64,000 nucleotides of DNA from the NCBI GenBank assembly GCA_963728965.1, contig CAVSMH010000005.1:253802-317801 (forward strand), in the 5' to 3' direction. The translations under genes were made by a program, and so were the position numbers. The stretch comes from DASQZT01 sp963728965. Lineage in GTDB: Bacteria; Acidobacteriota; Terriglobia; Bryobacterales; Bryobacteraceae. Below, one piece after another: positions 34,641 through 45,390 of this stretch (its first letter is position 1; each line of letters opens with the position of its first letter). The notes below the pieces were generated by a model, which was given only the letters and a program-made list of their open reading frames with translations, searched no databases and had not been told where the DNA came from.

Positions 34641-37109
34641 ATGGGGAACTTCGCCACCGATCTCCGCTATGCTGTCCGCAACCTGCGCTCCAGCCCCGGC
34701 TTCAGTGCCATCGCGGTCGCCGCATTGGCGCTCGGCATTGGCGCCAATACGGCCATCTTTACCGTTGTGAACGGCGTCATCCTCGCGCCGCTACCGTATC
34801 CGGAGGCCGATCGGCTGATGCGTCTGGGCCGCCAGTATCCCAATGGAAAAACCTATTCCAACTCCATTCCCAAATACATGGTCTGGCGCCAGTGCGACGT
34901 TTTCGAGTCGATGGCACTTTATGATTTCTCCGGCCTCAGCATGAATCTCGGCGCCGGCGACCAACCCGAACAGATCAAGGCCAGCCATGTCTCCCGGGAT
35001 TACTTTCGCGTTTTCGGCGTGAATCCCGCGCTTGGCCGCACCTTCACCGAGGGTGAAGACCTGCCGCGCGGGCCTTTGGCTGCCGTGCTCTCCGATCACG
35101 TCTGGCGCAACCGGCTGAATGCCGATCCCCGGATTGTCGGCCGCACCATCCTGCTCAACCGGCAGCCTTATACGGTGGTGGGAGTCATGCCACGGGGATT
35201 TGAATCCGAAACGCGCGTCGATGTCTGGATCGCCCTTCAGGCCGACCCGGCCAGCACCAACCAGGGCCACTATCTGATGGCGGCGGGGCGGCTCAAACCC
35301 GGCGTGACGGTCGCGCAGGCTCGTGCCGCGATGAAGGTCATGGGCGAGCGCTTCCGCAGCGCCAACCCCAAGTGTATGGATCCCACCGAAACCGTCGCTG
35401 TCGTCCCCATGAGGGAGTCCATGGTGGAGGACGTGCGACTCGCATTGCTGATCCTGCTCGGCGCCGTGGGCTTCGTGCTGCTGATCGCCTGCGCCAATGT
35501 CGCCAACCTGCTGCTGGCGCGGGCCGCCGTGCGGCAGAAGGAGCTGGCCATCCGCGCCGCTATTGGGGCCAGCCGCTGGCGCATGGTTCGCCAACTCCTC
35601 ACCGAGAGTGCGCTGCTGGCTGCGCTCGGCGCCATCGCCGGATTCGCGGTCGGCGCGTGGGGCGTGCGCCTGCTGCTGCTCCTCGCCCCCGGAAACCTGC
35701 CACGCCTCACCGATGCCAACGGCGCCCCCCAGTCGATCCCCATGCTGGACTGGCGCGTGGCTGGTTTCACCCTGGGCGTGGCGGTCCTCACCGGCCTGCT
35801 CTTCGGGCTGTTCCCTGCCCTGCACACCTCCAATCCCGACCTGGCTTCGACTCTGAAAGAGGGCGGACGCTCCGGCGGCGGGATGCTGCGCCGACGCGCA
35901 CGCTCGTTTCTGGTGATCACCGAGGTCGCCCTGGCTCTGGTTCTGCTCACCGGCGCCGCGCTCCTCATCCGCACGTTTGCCGGATTGCGCTCCGTCGATC
36001 CCGGCTTCAATCCGCATAACCTCATGGTGATGGAAACGCCGATGGCGGGCGGGGCATACGATTCCACCGCGAAGGTAAACAACTTCGTAGAACAGGTGGC
36101 GCAGCGCGTCGAGGGCCTGCCCGGCGTGCAAGCGGTCGCCTCGGCCATCGTGCTGCCCCTCAGCGGCAATGGCGTGGACCTGCCGTTCAATATCGTGGGC
36201 CGCGCGCCCGGCAAGGGTCAGTATCATGGCGACGAATACTGGCGCTCCGTTTCGCCGCACTACTTCCGCGCGCTCCAGATTCCGCTGCTGCGCGGCCGCA
36301 CGATCACCGAGACCGATACGGGCAATTCGTCGAAAGTGGTGGTCATCAATCAGGTCATGGCCAGAAAGTATTGGAAGGGCCAGGATCCCATCGGCCAGAT
36401 CATCGTCATCGGCAAAGGTTTGGGACCGCAGTTCGATGACCCGCCGCGCGAGATCGTTGGCATCGTCGGCAATGTGCGGGAAAACAGCCTGAGCGATTCC
36501 GACGGCGGCGTCATGTACATCCCGCAAAGCCAGGTGCCCGAAGGTCTCACCCGGCTGGCGAACAGCGTACTTCCGCTCTCCTGGATGGTGCGTGCGACCG
36601 CCGATCCCATGGCCTTGCGCGCCTCCGTCGAGCGCGAGCTGCGCGCGGTCGATGGGCTCATGGCCACGGGCCGTGTGGGGACGATGGACCACCGCATCGC
36701 GGAATCGCTCTCGCGGCAGAATTTCAATATGATGCTGCTCACCATCTTCGCGGGCATCGCGCTGCTGCTTGCCGCCATCGGCATCTACGGCCTGATGTCC
36801 TATTCGGTGCAGCAGCGCATGCAGGAAATCGGCATCCGCGTGGCGCTCGGCGCCGGACGGCGCGATGTGCTTGCCATGGTCGTTCGCCAGGGCATGACGC
36901 TCGCTGGTATCGGGGTGGTGATCGGTGTGGCCGTGGCCTATGGCGTCACGCGCCTGCTTGCCACGCTGTTGTTCGGCGTGAAGGCCCAAGACCCGATCAC
37001 GTTCCTGGCGGTGGCGGCTATCGTCACCGTCGTGGCGGTCGCCGCCACGGTCGTTCCGGCCCGCCGGGCCGCCGCCGTGGCGCCATCGGCAGCGTTGCGC
37101 CATCAGTAA
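34641..37109 (+). CDS. Duplicated MacB/FtsX-type ABC permease (acidobacterial orphan type)
   Basis: 822 residues. The N-terminus MGNFATDLRYAVRNLRSSPG with SAIAVAALALGIGANTAIFT is the family hallmark. Two MacB periplasmic domains alternate with FtsX permease cores; the first core contains RLALLILLGAVGFVLLIACA and the KELAIRAAIGASRWR loop, the second GIALLLAAIGIYGLMSYSVQ and EIGIRVALGAGRRDVLAMVV. It ends in VPARRAAAVAPSAALRHQ. No ATPase gene is adjacent, as is usual for this expanded family. It may act in export or envelope stress. A fragment of a similar gene lies at 3229. Confidence 0.92.
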   Translation: MGNFATDLRYAVRNLRSSPGFSAIAVAALALGIGANTAIFTVVNGVILAPLPYPEADRLMRLGRQYPNGKTYSNSIPKYMVWRQCDVFESMALYDFSGLSMNLGAGDQPEQIKASHVSRDYFRVFGVNPALGRTFTEGEDLPRGPLAAVLSDHVWRNRLNADPRIVGRTILLNRQPYTVVGVMPRGFESETRVDVWIALQADPASTNQGHYLMAAGRLKPGVTVAQARAAMKVMGERFRSANPKCMDPTETVAVVPMRESMVEDVRLALLILLGAVGFVLLIACANVANLLLARAAVRQKELAIRAAIGASRWRMVRQLLTESALLAALGAIAGFAVGAWGVRLLLLLAPGNLPRLTDANGAPQSIPMLDWRVAGFTLGVAVLTGLLFGLFPALHTSNPDLASTLKEGGRSGGGMLRRRARSFLVITEVALALVLLTGAALLIRTFAGLRSVDPGFNPHNLMVMETPMAGGAYDSTAKVNNFVEQVAQRVEGLPGVQAVASAIVLPLSGNGVDLPFNIVGRAPGKGQYHGDEYWRSVSPHYFRALQIPLLRGRTITETDTGNSSKVVVINQVMARKYWKGQDPIGQIIVIGKGLGPQFDDPPREIVGIVGNVRENSLSDSDGGVMYIPQSQVPEGLTRLANSVLPLSWMVRATADPMALRASVERELRAVDGLMATGRVGTMDHRIAESLSRQNFNMMLLTIFAGIALLLAAIGIYGLMSYSVQQRMQEIGIRVALGAGRRDVLAMVVRQGMTLAGIGVVIGVAVAYGVTRLLATLLFGVKAQDPITFLAVAAIVTVVAVAATVVPARRAAAVAPSAALRHQ

Positions 37110-37201
37110 GATCGGGGCCGACTCGAAAGCGATCAACGAACGCCTGTCCCGCATTCTGTTACGATACGACCGTGTCTATCCCCGCAAGGAGTGCCCTGTC
37201 T

Positions 37202-38314
37202 ATGCACCGCAGAGATTTTATGAAAGCTTCCGCGGCCGCCGCCGCATTCGCCCTCGAACGCCCGGTCTCCGCTGCCGACACGCTTGGCACAGGCATGATC
37301 GGCACCGGCAATCGCGGATCGTACGTACTTCAGATCATTCTCAAGCAGCCCGGTGTGAAGGTGACCGCTTTGTGCGATCTCAAGCCCGACCGGCTGGACA
37401 AGGCCGCCACCCTCGCGGCGCGCGATAACCCTGTGACCGTGCGCGATTATAAGGAGCTGCTGGCTCGCAAAGATGTGGACGTCGTCTTCATCGATACGCC
37501 GTGCGACCTCCATGTGGAAATGGCCATTGCGGCGCTCCAGGCCGGCAAGCACGTATATTGCGAAAAGCCGGCCGGAATCACGCCGGAATCCATCGGACGC
37601 CTGCTCAAGGTCGCTCGGGCAGCGAAGACCGTATTCTGCATCGGACAGCAGATGCGTTCCTACACCGGGTTGAAACAAGTCACTCAACGGCTGCGCGAAG
37701 GAATCGCCGGCGACATCATCATGGTCAAGGCCCAGCGGCATGCAGGCGCCGACCTCGACCACAACGGTCTGTCGGCGGACTGGTTCTTCGACGCCAAACG
37801 CTCCGGCGACGTAATCAACGAAATGGCCGTCCACAACCTGGATGTGTGCAACTGGCTGATCGGCGCCTATCCGGAAAGTGCGGCCGGTTTCGGAGGCACG
37901 CTGCTCTGGAAGAACGATCCTCCGGGGCGCACGAACATGGATGGCTACACGCTCAGTTACGACTATCGGAACGGCGTCAAGCTCTCGTTCACGCAAGTCT
38001 TTTTCCACCCCGCGGGACTGCCGGGCAACGGCCAGTATTACTATGTGTACGGCACCAAGGGAGCGGTTGACGTGTTGGGCGGCAAGTTTTATGCGCGCGG
38101 TGAAAACCGGGTGCCTCCGGAAACCATTGTCGAACCGACTCGCGAGCGTGACGATGCGCACGTAGCCGCCTTCTATGAAGCCGTTCGCACCGGGTCGAAG
38201 CCGCCCGCCGATATCGAAATCGGCGCTTCGGGCGCGCTCACCGCGATCCTCGGCCGGGAGGCCATTTATAAGAAGACGGTCATGAAATGGGCGGATTTCC
38301 ACTTGGATATCTAA
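37202..38314 (+). CDS. Tat-exported Gfo/Idh/MocA oxidoreductase
   Basis: 370 residues from the ATG at 37202, preceded by AGGAG. The first residues MHRRDFMKASAAAAAFALE are a twin-arginine signal (RRDFMK), so the folded, cofactor-loaded protein is exported. The Rossmann loop GMIGTGNRGSYV and the family Lys in CEKPAGITPE are present, and residues NEMAVHNLDVCNWLIGAYP (EMxxHxxD) match the C-terminal active-site region. It is a periplasmic sugar oxidoreductase of unknown substrate. The upstream permease stop is 92 bp away. Confidence 0.88.
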   Translation: MHRRDFMKASAAAAAFALERPVSAADTLGTGMIGTGNRGSYVLQIILKQPGVKVTALCDLKPDRLDKAATLAARDNPVTVRDYKELLARKDVDVVFIDTPCDLHVEMAIAALQAGKHVYCEKPAGITPESIGRLLKVARAAKTVFCIGQQMRSYTGLKQVTQRLREGIAGDIIMVKAQRHAGADLDHNGLSADWFFDAKRSGDVINEMAVHNLDVCNWLIGAYPESAAGFGGTLLWKNDPPGRTNMDGYTLSYDYRNGVKLSFTQVFFHPAGLPGNGQYYYVYGTKGAVDVLGGKFYARGENRVPPETIVEPTRERDDAHVAAFYEAVRTGSKPPADIEIGASGALTAILGREAIYKKTVMKWADFHLDI

Positions 38315-40759
38315 GCGCCCGCCCGCGCGCGCCGCGCCTAGACCGCCCGTCGCTGAAGGCCGACAAACCGCCAATCTAGGCGATTTGAGGCTCTCCAATT
38401 TATTGATTCTAAATCGATAATCCGTCGATCTTCCAGTCACGCTAATCGGCAGCAGACTTCTACCGCGGCTGTGAAGCCCGAATGTGGCGTTCGAATAAGT
38501 TAACGAACTCCTTGCTTGACTTTCGTGGAGGGAAGCCACATAACCTTCCCAAGCGATTTGTCGGTAAGGAGGGGGATCCATGTATTCCGAGCGCCGTTTT
38601 CATCTTTTCTCTCTGCTTTGGATCTGGCTGCTGGGAGTGTCGCTGTGGCTTCGATCCGGCCTGCCGCGGCCCAGGTGCGGTATGGTTCGGTGGTCGGTAC
38701 CGTGACCGACGAAAGTGACGCAGTCATTCCCAAGTGCGTTGCCACGTTGACCGGCAAGGCCACGGGACTCGCGCGCGAGGCGGTGGCCGATGACGGCGGC
38801 CGATATTCGGAGGTGGTCAATGTGACCACTGCCGCCGATGCCGAGCAGGGGCTCGCCGGCGCATCGGCGATCACCCTGGTCACCAAGTCCGGCACCAACG
38901 ACCTGCACGGCAGCGCGTACGAGTTTCATGACAACCAGCACCTGAAGGCACGGAACTTTTTCCAGCCCCAGGGCACTGACAAGCCGCTCAGCATCTACAA
39001 CAATTTCGGCGCGACCCTCGGCGGCCCCATCCGCAAGAACCGGCTCTTCTATTTCGTAAGTTACGACGGCACGCGGCAGCGCACCGGCGGCCCCGGCTTC
39101 TACACCGTGCCCACCGCGCCGTTGCGCAGCGGCGATTTCGGCGCGATCTCCACCGTCCTCTACGACCCGCAGACCGGCAATCCCGACGGCATCGGGCGCC
39201 AGCCCTTTGCCAGCAACCGCATTCCCGCCAACCGACTCGATCCGATCGCGCTCAAACTGATGAGCTATTACCCGGCGGTGAACTTCGCCGGTCCGAACCC
39301 GGACACACGGAACTACTTCGCAGCGGGCGGTCCGATTCTCAGCCGCAACGATGCCAAGGTGAACTTTGCTGCCAGCGACCGCGAGATGATCTGGGGCAAG
39401 TACGGGCGCATGTGGGCTACCTCCGGCGGGCAGGCCGTATTCGGCATTGCCGGGGGACCCGGTCTGCCGGGGTCCGATCCCGGCCTCGGCCATATGCTGA
39501 TCCAGGTAGCGACGATCGGTCACAACCATACCTTTTCGCCCACCCTGCTGCTCGATGGCGTGATCGGCTACGAACGGCAGGGTCAGCACGTGTACCCCAA
39601 TGATTTCGGCACCAACTTCGGCCTGCAATTCGGAATCCCCAATACCAACGGTCCCGATTTGTTGCAGAGCGGATTCCCGAACATCGGCATCTCCGGCTAC
39701 ACCGGGTTCGGCGTGCCTAACTGGATGCCGCTGCTGCGCGTTGAAGAGAGTTACACCCACAGCGATAACATCACCTGGACCAAGGGCCCGCACGAACTGC
39801 GCTTCGGCTTCGACCTGGTGCGGCACCACCTGAACCACTGGCAGCACGAAATCGGCCAGGGCCCGCGCGGCTACCTCGGGTTCAACGGCGGCGAGACGGC
39901 CCTGAAAGGCGGCGCGGCGCCCAACCAGTTCAACGCGTTCGGCGCGTACCTGCTCGGCCTCTCCGACGACACCGAAAAGAGCATCCAGTACATCCTGCTC
40001 ACCGGACGGGAATGGCAGTTCGGCTGGTATGCGCGCGACCGGTGGCAGGTGAGCCGCAATCTCACCATCAATCTCGGCCTGCGCTACGAATACTATCCGC
40101 TCATGACCCGCGGCGGAAAAGGGCTGGAGCGCTACGATCCCCAAACCAACCTGATGTACCTCGGCGGCCGCGGCAGCAACCCGATGGACCTGGGTTTCAC
40201 TGTGAGTCACAAGCTCTTCGCGCCGCGCGTTGGCATCGCGTGGCGGCTCGGCGATAAGACCGTCATCCGGTCCGGCTACGGCATCAATTATGATCCCATT
40301 CCCTTCTCGCGGCCTTTGCGCGGGCGCTATCCACTCACTATCAACTTCGTGAACAGCGCGCCCAACGGATATGCCTGGGCCACCACGTTTTCGCAAGCGT
40401 CCCGAATACCATCGGCCCCGATCTTTCGACCGGCGTCGTGTCCGTGCCCGGCAACGCGAATGTGCGCAGCATGTGGCCCGGGTTGATTCACCGCGGCTAC
40501 TCGCAGTCCTGGAATTTCACCGTGGAACGTAGGCTGCCGCTCGATCTGGTCACCTCGCTGGGCTACGTGGGGGCGCAATCCGTGCACCTGCTGGCAGACC
40601 AGGACATCAACTCCGGCTATCCCGGCTCGGGAACCGCCGGCCTGCCCTACTACGCCCTCACCGGGCGCACCGTGCCGACCCAGATGTGGGACGGCTGGCT
40701 GAGCTCCGACTACCATTCACTTCAACTGTCCGTGAAGCGTGCCTTCAAGAAGGGGCTTA

Positions 40760-42045
40760 GGCGTCGTAAATAAATAACAGTTACAACTGTGTTAGTTGCT
40801 TGGATGAATCGTGTAGTTCCATTCGCCATGAAATTTGTCGGACTTCAGATTGACATGGGAAAACTCGTCATCCGTGATCTTGCGCCCAACGGGGTACTTG
40901 CGGTGGTCCAGGCGGCAGGTCACGGTTAGGCCCTTGGCCGTCGTCGTCCCGGCGATCAGGCGCACCACTGTCTCGTAGTCGCGTAGCGGCTCCCCGCGCC
41001 AGTTGGACGAGATGAAGGAAAACAACCGGTGCTCTACCTTGTTCCATTTGCTCGTGCCCGGCGGGAAATGGCAGACCGTCAGCGTCAGCCCCGTCTGGTC
41101 GGCCAAGCCTTGCAGTTCCCACTTCCACAGCCGCAGGCGCCAGCCGTTGCTACCACCGGCATCGGCAGTGATCAGCAACCGCCGAGTCCGAGGATACAGG
41201 CGGTGGCCCTCGGCGCGCCACCAACCGCGGATCGAAGCCACCGCGAACGCGCCTGTGTCGTGGTCCGTGCCCACGTTGACAAAGCCGACGTTGCGCCCCA
41301 GCTCGTAGATCCCGTAAGGATAGGCGCGGGGCACCTCGGGACCGGGAAAATCATGTCCGTTGACCTTGTCCGCCGTCCCCGCTTTGCGCCACTGGCGGCC
41401 CTGGTTCTGGTAGTTGCCAATCAATTCCTTTTTCTTCGTATCCACGGAAATGACGGGCTCGCCCGCCCGCAAGGCGTGCTTGACGGCGCGGTTAATATGC
41501 CGGAACTGCGCGTCGCGATCGGGATGGTCGTCCCCTTCCTCGGTCTTGCGGTTGCCCTGCAGGCTGTAGCCATCTTCTCGCAGGAGTTGGGTGACTTTGG
41601 TGTGGCTGACCGGGTGGTGCTCGGCAGTCAGTTCCGCCGCCAGCGTGCGGGCGCTCTTGCAGGTCCAGCGCAAGGGCGACTGCGGGTCGCCGCGCGCCGT
41701 AGGCTCGACCATGCCGTCCAAGGCGGGTGCCAGGCCGGGATCGTTGGACGTCAACGTATGGCGGCCGCCGCCCTCGTGGCGAATCCGGCCCGTCGCCAGC
41801 GGTGCGGCCTGCAATTCCTCAACGCTTGGTCAAGTGACGCGCGACAGACCGCAAGCGCGGCTGACCCGCGATACGCCGCCATAACCCAGTTCTACGGCTT
41901 TGCTGGCGGCCACCAAGCGGCGGGCGTGTTCGTCCAGATGCGGCCACATGCCAGCAAAGTACTGGGCGAGTTGGGCATCGGTGTCCATGCCCAACGTAAT
42001 AACACATCAGGAAAGTAGATGTAAATGTTATTTATTTACTAGACC
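40760..42045 (-). mobile_element. ISAzo13-type insertion sequence in the TonB receptor
   Basis: 1286 bp. The terminal inverted repeats start GG and share GTAAATAAATAACA and TTACA (about 22 of 26 positions). The target duplication is TTA (40757-40759 and 42046-42048). Removing the element plus one TTA restores the host frame (AAG AAG GGG CTT ATG CTG CAG), so the boundaries are well supported. The transposase gene on the minus strand carries an in-frame stop, so the copy cannot move by itself. Confidence 0.85.
40792..41988 (-). pseudogene. ISAzo13-family transposase with internal stop
   Basis: The frame starts with MDTDAQLAQYFAGMWPHLDE at 41988, is broken by TGA at 41830-41832 (GLSRVT*PSVEELQ), then continues to the natural end. 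DDE-family landmarks are clear: SPLRWTCKSARTLAAELTAE, ISVDTKKKELIGNYQNQGRQ, LLITADAGGSNGWRLRLWK, and CHFPPGTSKWNKVEHRLFSF. The piece downstream of the stop is 340 residues. It could only make a full protein by readthrough. Confidence 0.85.
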
Positions 42046-42773
42046 TTATGCTGCAGGGCGCGTACACCTGGTCGAAAGCCATCGATTTCGTGGACGACGA
42101 CGGCTCGGTGACGCCTTCGTGGAACTGGGGGCCGATTTTCTACCGCAACCGCGCCGCCGCGGGGTTCGACCGGACGCACGTTCTACAGATCGGCTGGGTT
42201 TACGAGCTACCCTTCGGGAAAGGCCGCATGCTGGCCCACTCCGGGATCCCCGCCGCCATCCTGGCTAACTGGCAGGTGAATGGCACCATGGCGGCCTACA
42301 CCGGCACTCCGTTCAATGTCGGCGCTCCCGGCACCTCACTGAACGCCCCTAGCAATACTCAGACCGCGAACCAGGTGAAGACCAGTGCGACCCGGATAGG
42401 GAACACCGGACCGGGCCAGTTCTACTACGACCCTTCGGCGTTTGCGCCCGTCACCGCGATTGCGACTTTCGGCAACACGGGCCGGAATATCCTTCGTGCG
42501 CCAGGCATGTGAAATACCGATCTCGACATCACCCGCGAGTTTCCTGTCAAGGAGCGGGTGCGGATCCAGTTCCGCGCCGAGTTCTTCAATTTCGCGAATA
42601 CGTCTCATTTCGATGCGCCCAGCTCGAGTGTCACCTCAGGCACTTTCATGCAGATCACCAGCGCTTCGGGCGAGCGCCAGGTCCGGTTCGGCCTCGGGCT
42701 CAGTGGTAGCGGCGGCGCGCTTGCTGCTAACATCCCAGGAGACACCCATCTCGGGATGTTCAGGAGGCGCGTC

Positions 42774-43667
42774 ATGCCGAAACGGATTCTTTTCGCGATT
42801 GGAAGTCTTCTGCCGGCAGCAGTGTTCTGCGGGCTGGCAATCGCACCCGCCGCGGCGCAAGAGCGGGGGTTGCGGGTAATCGCGTTCGGCGCCCACCCGG
42901 ACGACTGCGACGGCCGGTTCGGCGGCACGGCCGCGAAGTTTGCCAAAGCCGGCGCCGCCGTCAAGTTCGTCTCCGTCACCATGGGCGATGCCGGCCACCA
43001 GGAAATGGGTGGCGGCGCCCTAGCCCGCCGCCGCTTCGCCGAGACCCAGGAATCGGCCAAGCGGCTGGGCATTGCAGAGTATGAAGTGCTGAACAATCAC
43101 GACGGCGAACTGCTCCCCACGCTCGAAGTGCGCCGCCAGATCATCCGCGCCATTCGCCAGTGGAACGCCGATATCGTGCTCGGCCCACGGCCCAACGACT
43201 ATCATCCCGATCATCGCTACACCGGAGTACTGATGCAGGACGCCGCCTATATGGTGATGGTGCCGAACCTGGTCCCCGAAGTTCCGGCCTTGCGCAAGAA
43301 CCCGATCTTCCTGTATTACGAAGATGGCTTCCAGCGGCCCAATCCATTCCGTCCCGACGTGGCGGTGAGCATCGACGACAGCTTCGACACCAAGATCAAT
43401 GCGCTCGACGCCCAGGTGTCGCAGATGTACGAATGGCTGCCCTGGGTGGCCGGCAACCTGGACACGGTGCCTAAGGACCCGGAGGCCCGCAAGAAATGGC
43501 TCGCCAGGACGCGCGCCGGGCGGATCTCGACCGCCATCCGCGCCGCCCTCGAAAAGCGTTACGGCGCCGAAGCCGGCCAGAAGATTCAGCATGCGGAGGC
43601 ATTCGAGTTGTGCGAGTACGGCCGCCGCGTCAGCATGGAAGAGTTGCAGAAGCTGTTCCCGAAATAG
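42774..43667 (+). CDS. Secreted PIG-L/LmbE-family deacetylase
   Basis: 297 residues from the ATG at 42774 with AGGAGG at 42762-42767. The longer in-frame extension is receptor pseudogene sequence. The Sec signal (LFAIGSLLPAAVFCGLAIAP) ends at AAAQ. The metal motif AHPDDCD (His41, Asp43, Asp44) and the second motif PNDYHPDHRYTG are intact. The family removes N-acetyl groups from sugars or hydrolyses amides. It is followed 25 bp later by an oxidoreductase and forms a likely two-gene unit for sugar handling. Confidence 0.88.
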   Translation: MPKRILFAIGSLLPAAVFCGLAIAPAAAQERGLRVIAFGAHPDDCDGRFGGTAAKFAKAGAAVKFVSVTMGDAGHQEMGGGALARRRFAETQESAKRLGIAEYEVLNNHDGELLPTLEVRRQIIRAIRQWNADIVLGPRPNDYHPDHRYTGVLMQDAAYMVMVPNLVPEVPALRKNPIFLYYEDGFQRPNPFRPDVAVSIDDSFDTKINALDAQVSQMYEWLPWVAGNLDTVPKDPEARKKWLARTRAGRISTAIRAALEKRYGAEAGQKIQHAEAFELCEYGRRVSMEELQKLFPK

Positions 43668-43692
43668 GAACCCGGAAAGAGGACTGTGGCAT

Positions 43693-45081
43693 ATGAATGA
43701 TCATCAATCGACCCGTCGTGATTTCCTGACCCGGGAAGTCGCCACTACCGCCGCGGCGCTCACCGCGGCGGTCAACGCGTCCGCAGGGAAGATTCCCGTC
43801 AAAGGCCGCGTGCTGGGCGCCAATGACCGGATCAATATCGCATTCATCGGCAACGGCATGCAGTTTCAGACCCTGCTGCGGGTGTTTCAGAACCGCAAAA
43901 AGCAGAAGAACGATGTCGAGTTCATGGCCGTGTGCGACGTCTGGGCGCCCCGCCTCGAATATGCGCAGAAGGAGTCCGGCGCCGCCAAGACCCATCGCGA
44001 TTATCGCGAGGTGCTCCAGCGCAGCGATATCGATGGCGTCGTGCTGGCCGTGCCCGACCACTGGCACTATCCCATGGCCCGCGAGGCGATGCTCGCCGGT
44101 AAGGACGTGTACCTGGAAAAGCCGATGACCCACACGCTCGACGAGGCCACCAGGCTGCACGACCTGGTCAAGCAGACCGGCCGGGTCTTGCAGGTGGGCG
44201 GCTCCGGACCCGCCACACGCCTCTATTGGAAGGCCAACGACTATATCAAGGCCGGCAAGATGGGCAAGGTAGTGTGGGGCCTCATCAGCTATAACCGCAA
44301 CTCGCGCAACGGCGAGTGGAATTACCCCATTCCCGGCGTTGGCGGGCAGTCCTGGCCGGATGCGCCCGTCAGCGCAGAGAATCTGGATTGGAAGATGTGG
44401 CTGGGCGGCGCGCCCAAGCGCCGTTTCAACAAGGAGCGCTACTTCCGCTGGCGCAAGTTCTGGGACTACTCCACCGGGAACGCGGGCGACCTCCTCTATC
44501 ACCGGCTGGGCATGATGTCCACCATGATCGGATTCGACTTTCCCAGGCGGGGCGCCGGTATGGGCGGTATCTACGTGCAGAAGGATCGCGAAGTCCCCGA
44601 CACCTACATGACCATGCTCGAGTACCGCGATTACTGCGTCAATATGGTCTCGTGCATGGCGAACTCCACTTCGGCGCCCATGACCGTTTATGGAACCTGG
44701 GCCACCCTCGAAGTAATGGAGGGTCAGGGCGGCATGCCGCCGGCCGCTGGGCAGACCGCCGCTCCGGCGCGACCGCGGGGTTCCGCCGTGGTGCGCCCGC
44801 AGCGCGATTTCGTCAAGGAATTCCGCGACGCCAACGACGGCCAGAGCGAATTGATTATCACTCCGGAGCCGGGCCCCACCCTGGGCGACAACTGGCTGGA
44901 CTGCATGCGCAGCCGGGAAGCGCCCTGGTACAACGTGGAGCGCGGCTACCAGGTAATGGCCGGCATCTCGCTCGGCGTGGAATCGTACCGCACGGGCCGC
45001 ATCGCGTCATTCAATCCCGCGCGGCGCGCGATGTCGCTCACCCCGCCGCCGCATAAGGAGTATCCGCCGCAGGAAGCGTAG
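43693..45081 (+). CDS. Tat-exported Gfo/Idh/MocA oxidoreductase
   Basis: 462 residues from the ATG at 43693. The start MNDHQSTRRDFLTREVATTA is a twin-arginine signal (STRRDFL). The Rossmann part reads RINIAFIGNGMQF, and the catalytic Lys region LEKPMTHTLDEA is present. The C-terminal domain contains LGGAPKRRFNKERYFRWRKF, common in long acidobacterial/planctomycete members of the family. It is co-directional with the PIG-L deacetylase; together they suggest deacetylation and oxidation or epimerisation of an amino sugar in the periplasm. Confidence 0.88.
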   Translation: MNDHQSTRRDFLTREVATTAAALTAAVNASAGKIPVKGRVLGANDRINIAFIGNGMQFQTLLRVFQNRKKQKNDVEFMAVCDVWAPRLEYAQKESGAAKTHRDYREVLQRSDIDGVVLAVPDHWHYPMAREAMLAGKDVYLEKPMTHTLDEATRLHDLVKQTGRVLQVGGSGPATRLYWKANDYIKAGKMGKVVWGLISYNRNSRNGEWNYPIPGVGGQSWPDAPVSAENLDWKMWLGGAPKRRFNKERYFRWRKFWDYSTGNAGDLLYHRLGMMSTMIGFDFPRRGAGMGGIYVQKDREVPDTYMTMLEYRDYCVNMVSCMANSTSAPMTVYGTWATLEVMEGQGGMPPAAGQTAAPARPRGSAVVRPQRDFVKEFRDANDGQSELIITPEPGPTLGDNWLDCMRSREAPWYNVERGYQVMAGISLGVESYRTGRIASFNPARRAMSLTPPPHKEYPPQEA

Positions 45082-45249
45082 CGGAAAGCTCGTTTCGCAG
45101 AATTGCGCGGCACCCTAGGCTTAGGCTAGAATCCGGTCTCCGAGAGGCTTGACGACCGCCGACATCAAAAGCCCCGTGCCGCCGCTCGCACGTCTTTGCA
45201 GACGAACAGGGTACCACCAGAGGCGAGTTCGGTAGAGGAACTCATTAAC

Positions 45250-45390
45250 TTACGGCGCTTCATCCCCCTGCCGAAGGATCTCCCCAACCAGACGCCGAAT
45301 TGCGACTTCGTCGTCGGCGACCAAGATCGTCAGCCTGCGGCCGTCTCCGCTTCCGCCGAGTTCTGACACTAAATCACACCGTTCGGCCAT
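45250..45390 (-). pseudogene. Truncated receiver domain (46 codons)
   Basis: The ATG at 45390 overlaps the stop of the DksA-like ORF (TGATG). It encodes GRRLTILVADDEVAIRRLVG and EILRQGDEAP, then stops at TAA 45250. This is strand 1 with the acidic pair and helix 1 of a response-regulator receiver; the phosphoacceptor and everything after are gone. Confidence 0.6.

Larger units (their letters stand above)
38580..42735 (+). pseudogene. Oar-like TonB-dependent receptor, multiply disrupted
   Basis: An acidobacterial carboxypeptidase-regulatory/TonB receptor gene with at least five lesions. The ATG at 38580 (preceded by GGTAAGGAGG) starts a signal peptide that shifts frame near 38640 into VRYGSVVGTVTDESDAVIP. 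The text then jumps from DDGGRYS to EVVNVTTAAD and to TLVTKSGTNDLHGSAYEF, so most of the plug domain is deleted. Another frameshift lies near 40390. An ISAzo13-type element sits at 40760-42045, after KRAFKKGL. Downstream the frame resumes with MLQGAYTWSKAIDFV, has a TGA where Trp is expected (42510-42512, APGM*NTDLDITREF), and ends without its own stop, running into the PIG-L gene. No functional receptor is possible. Confidence 0.85.

Noticed and set aside
34791..37154. Long minus-strand ORF (787 codons) over the ABC permease
   Set aside because: Antisense to a perfectly matching permease; rich in His/Asp/Gly/Gln as expected for the complement of GC-rich coding DNA.
37133..38581. Minus-strand ORF of 482 codons over the Gfo/Idh gene
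   Set aside because: Shadow; the plus-strand gene has Tat signal, ribosome site and catalytic Lys.
38600..40396. Minus-strand ORF of 598 codons over the TonB receptor pseudogene
   Set aside because: Antisense shadow with no recognisable domain.
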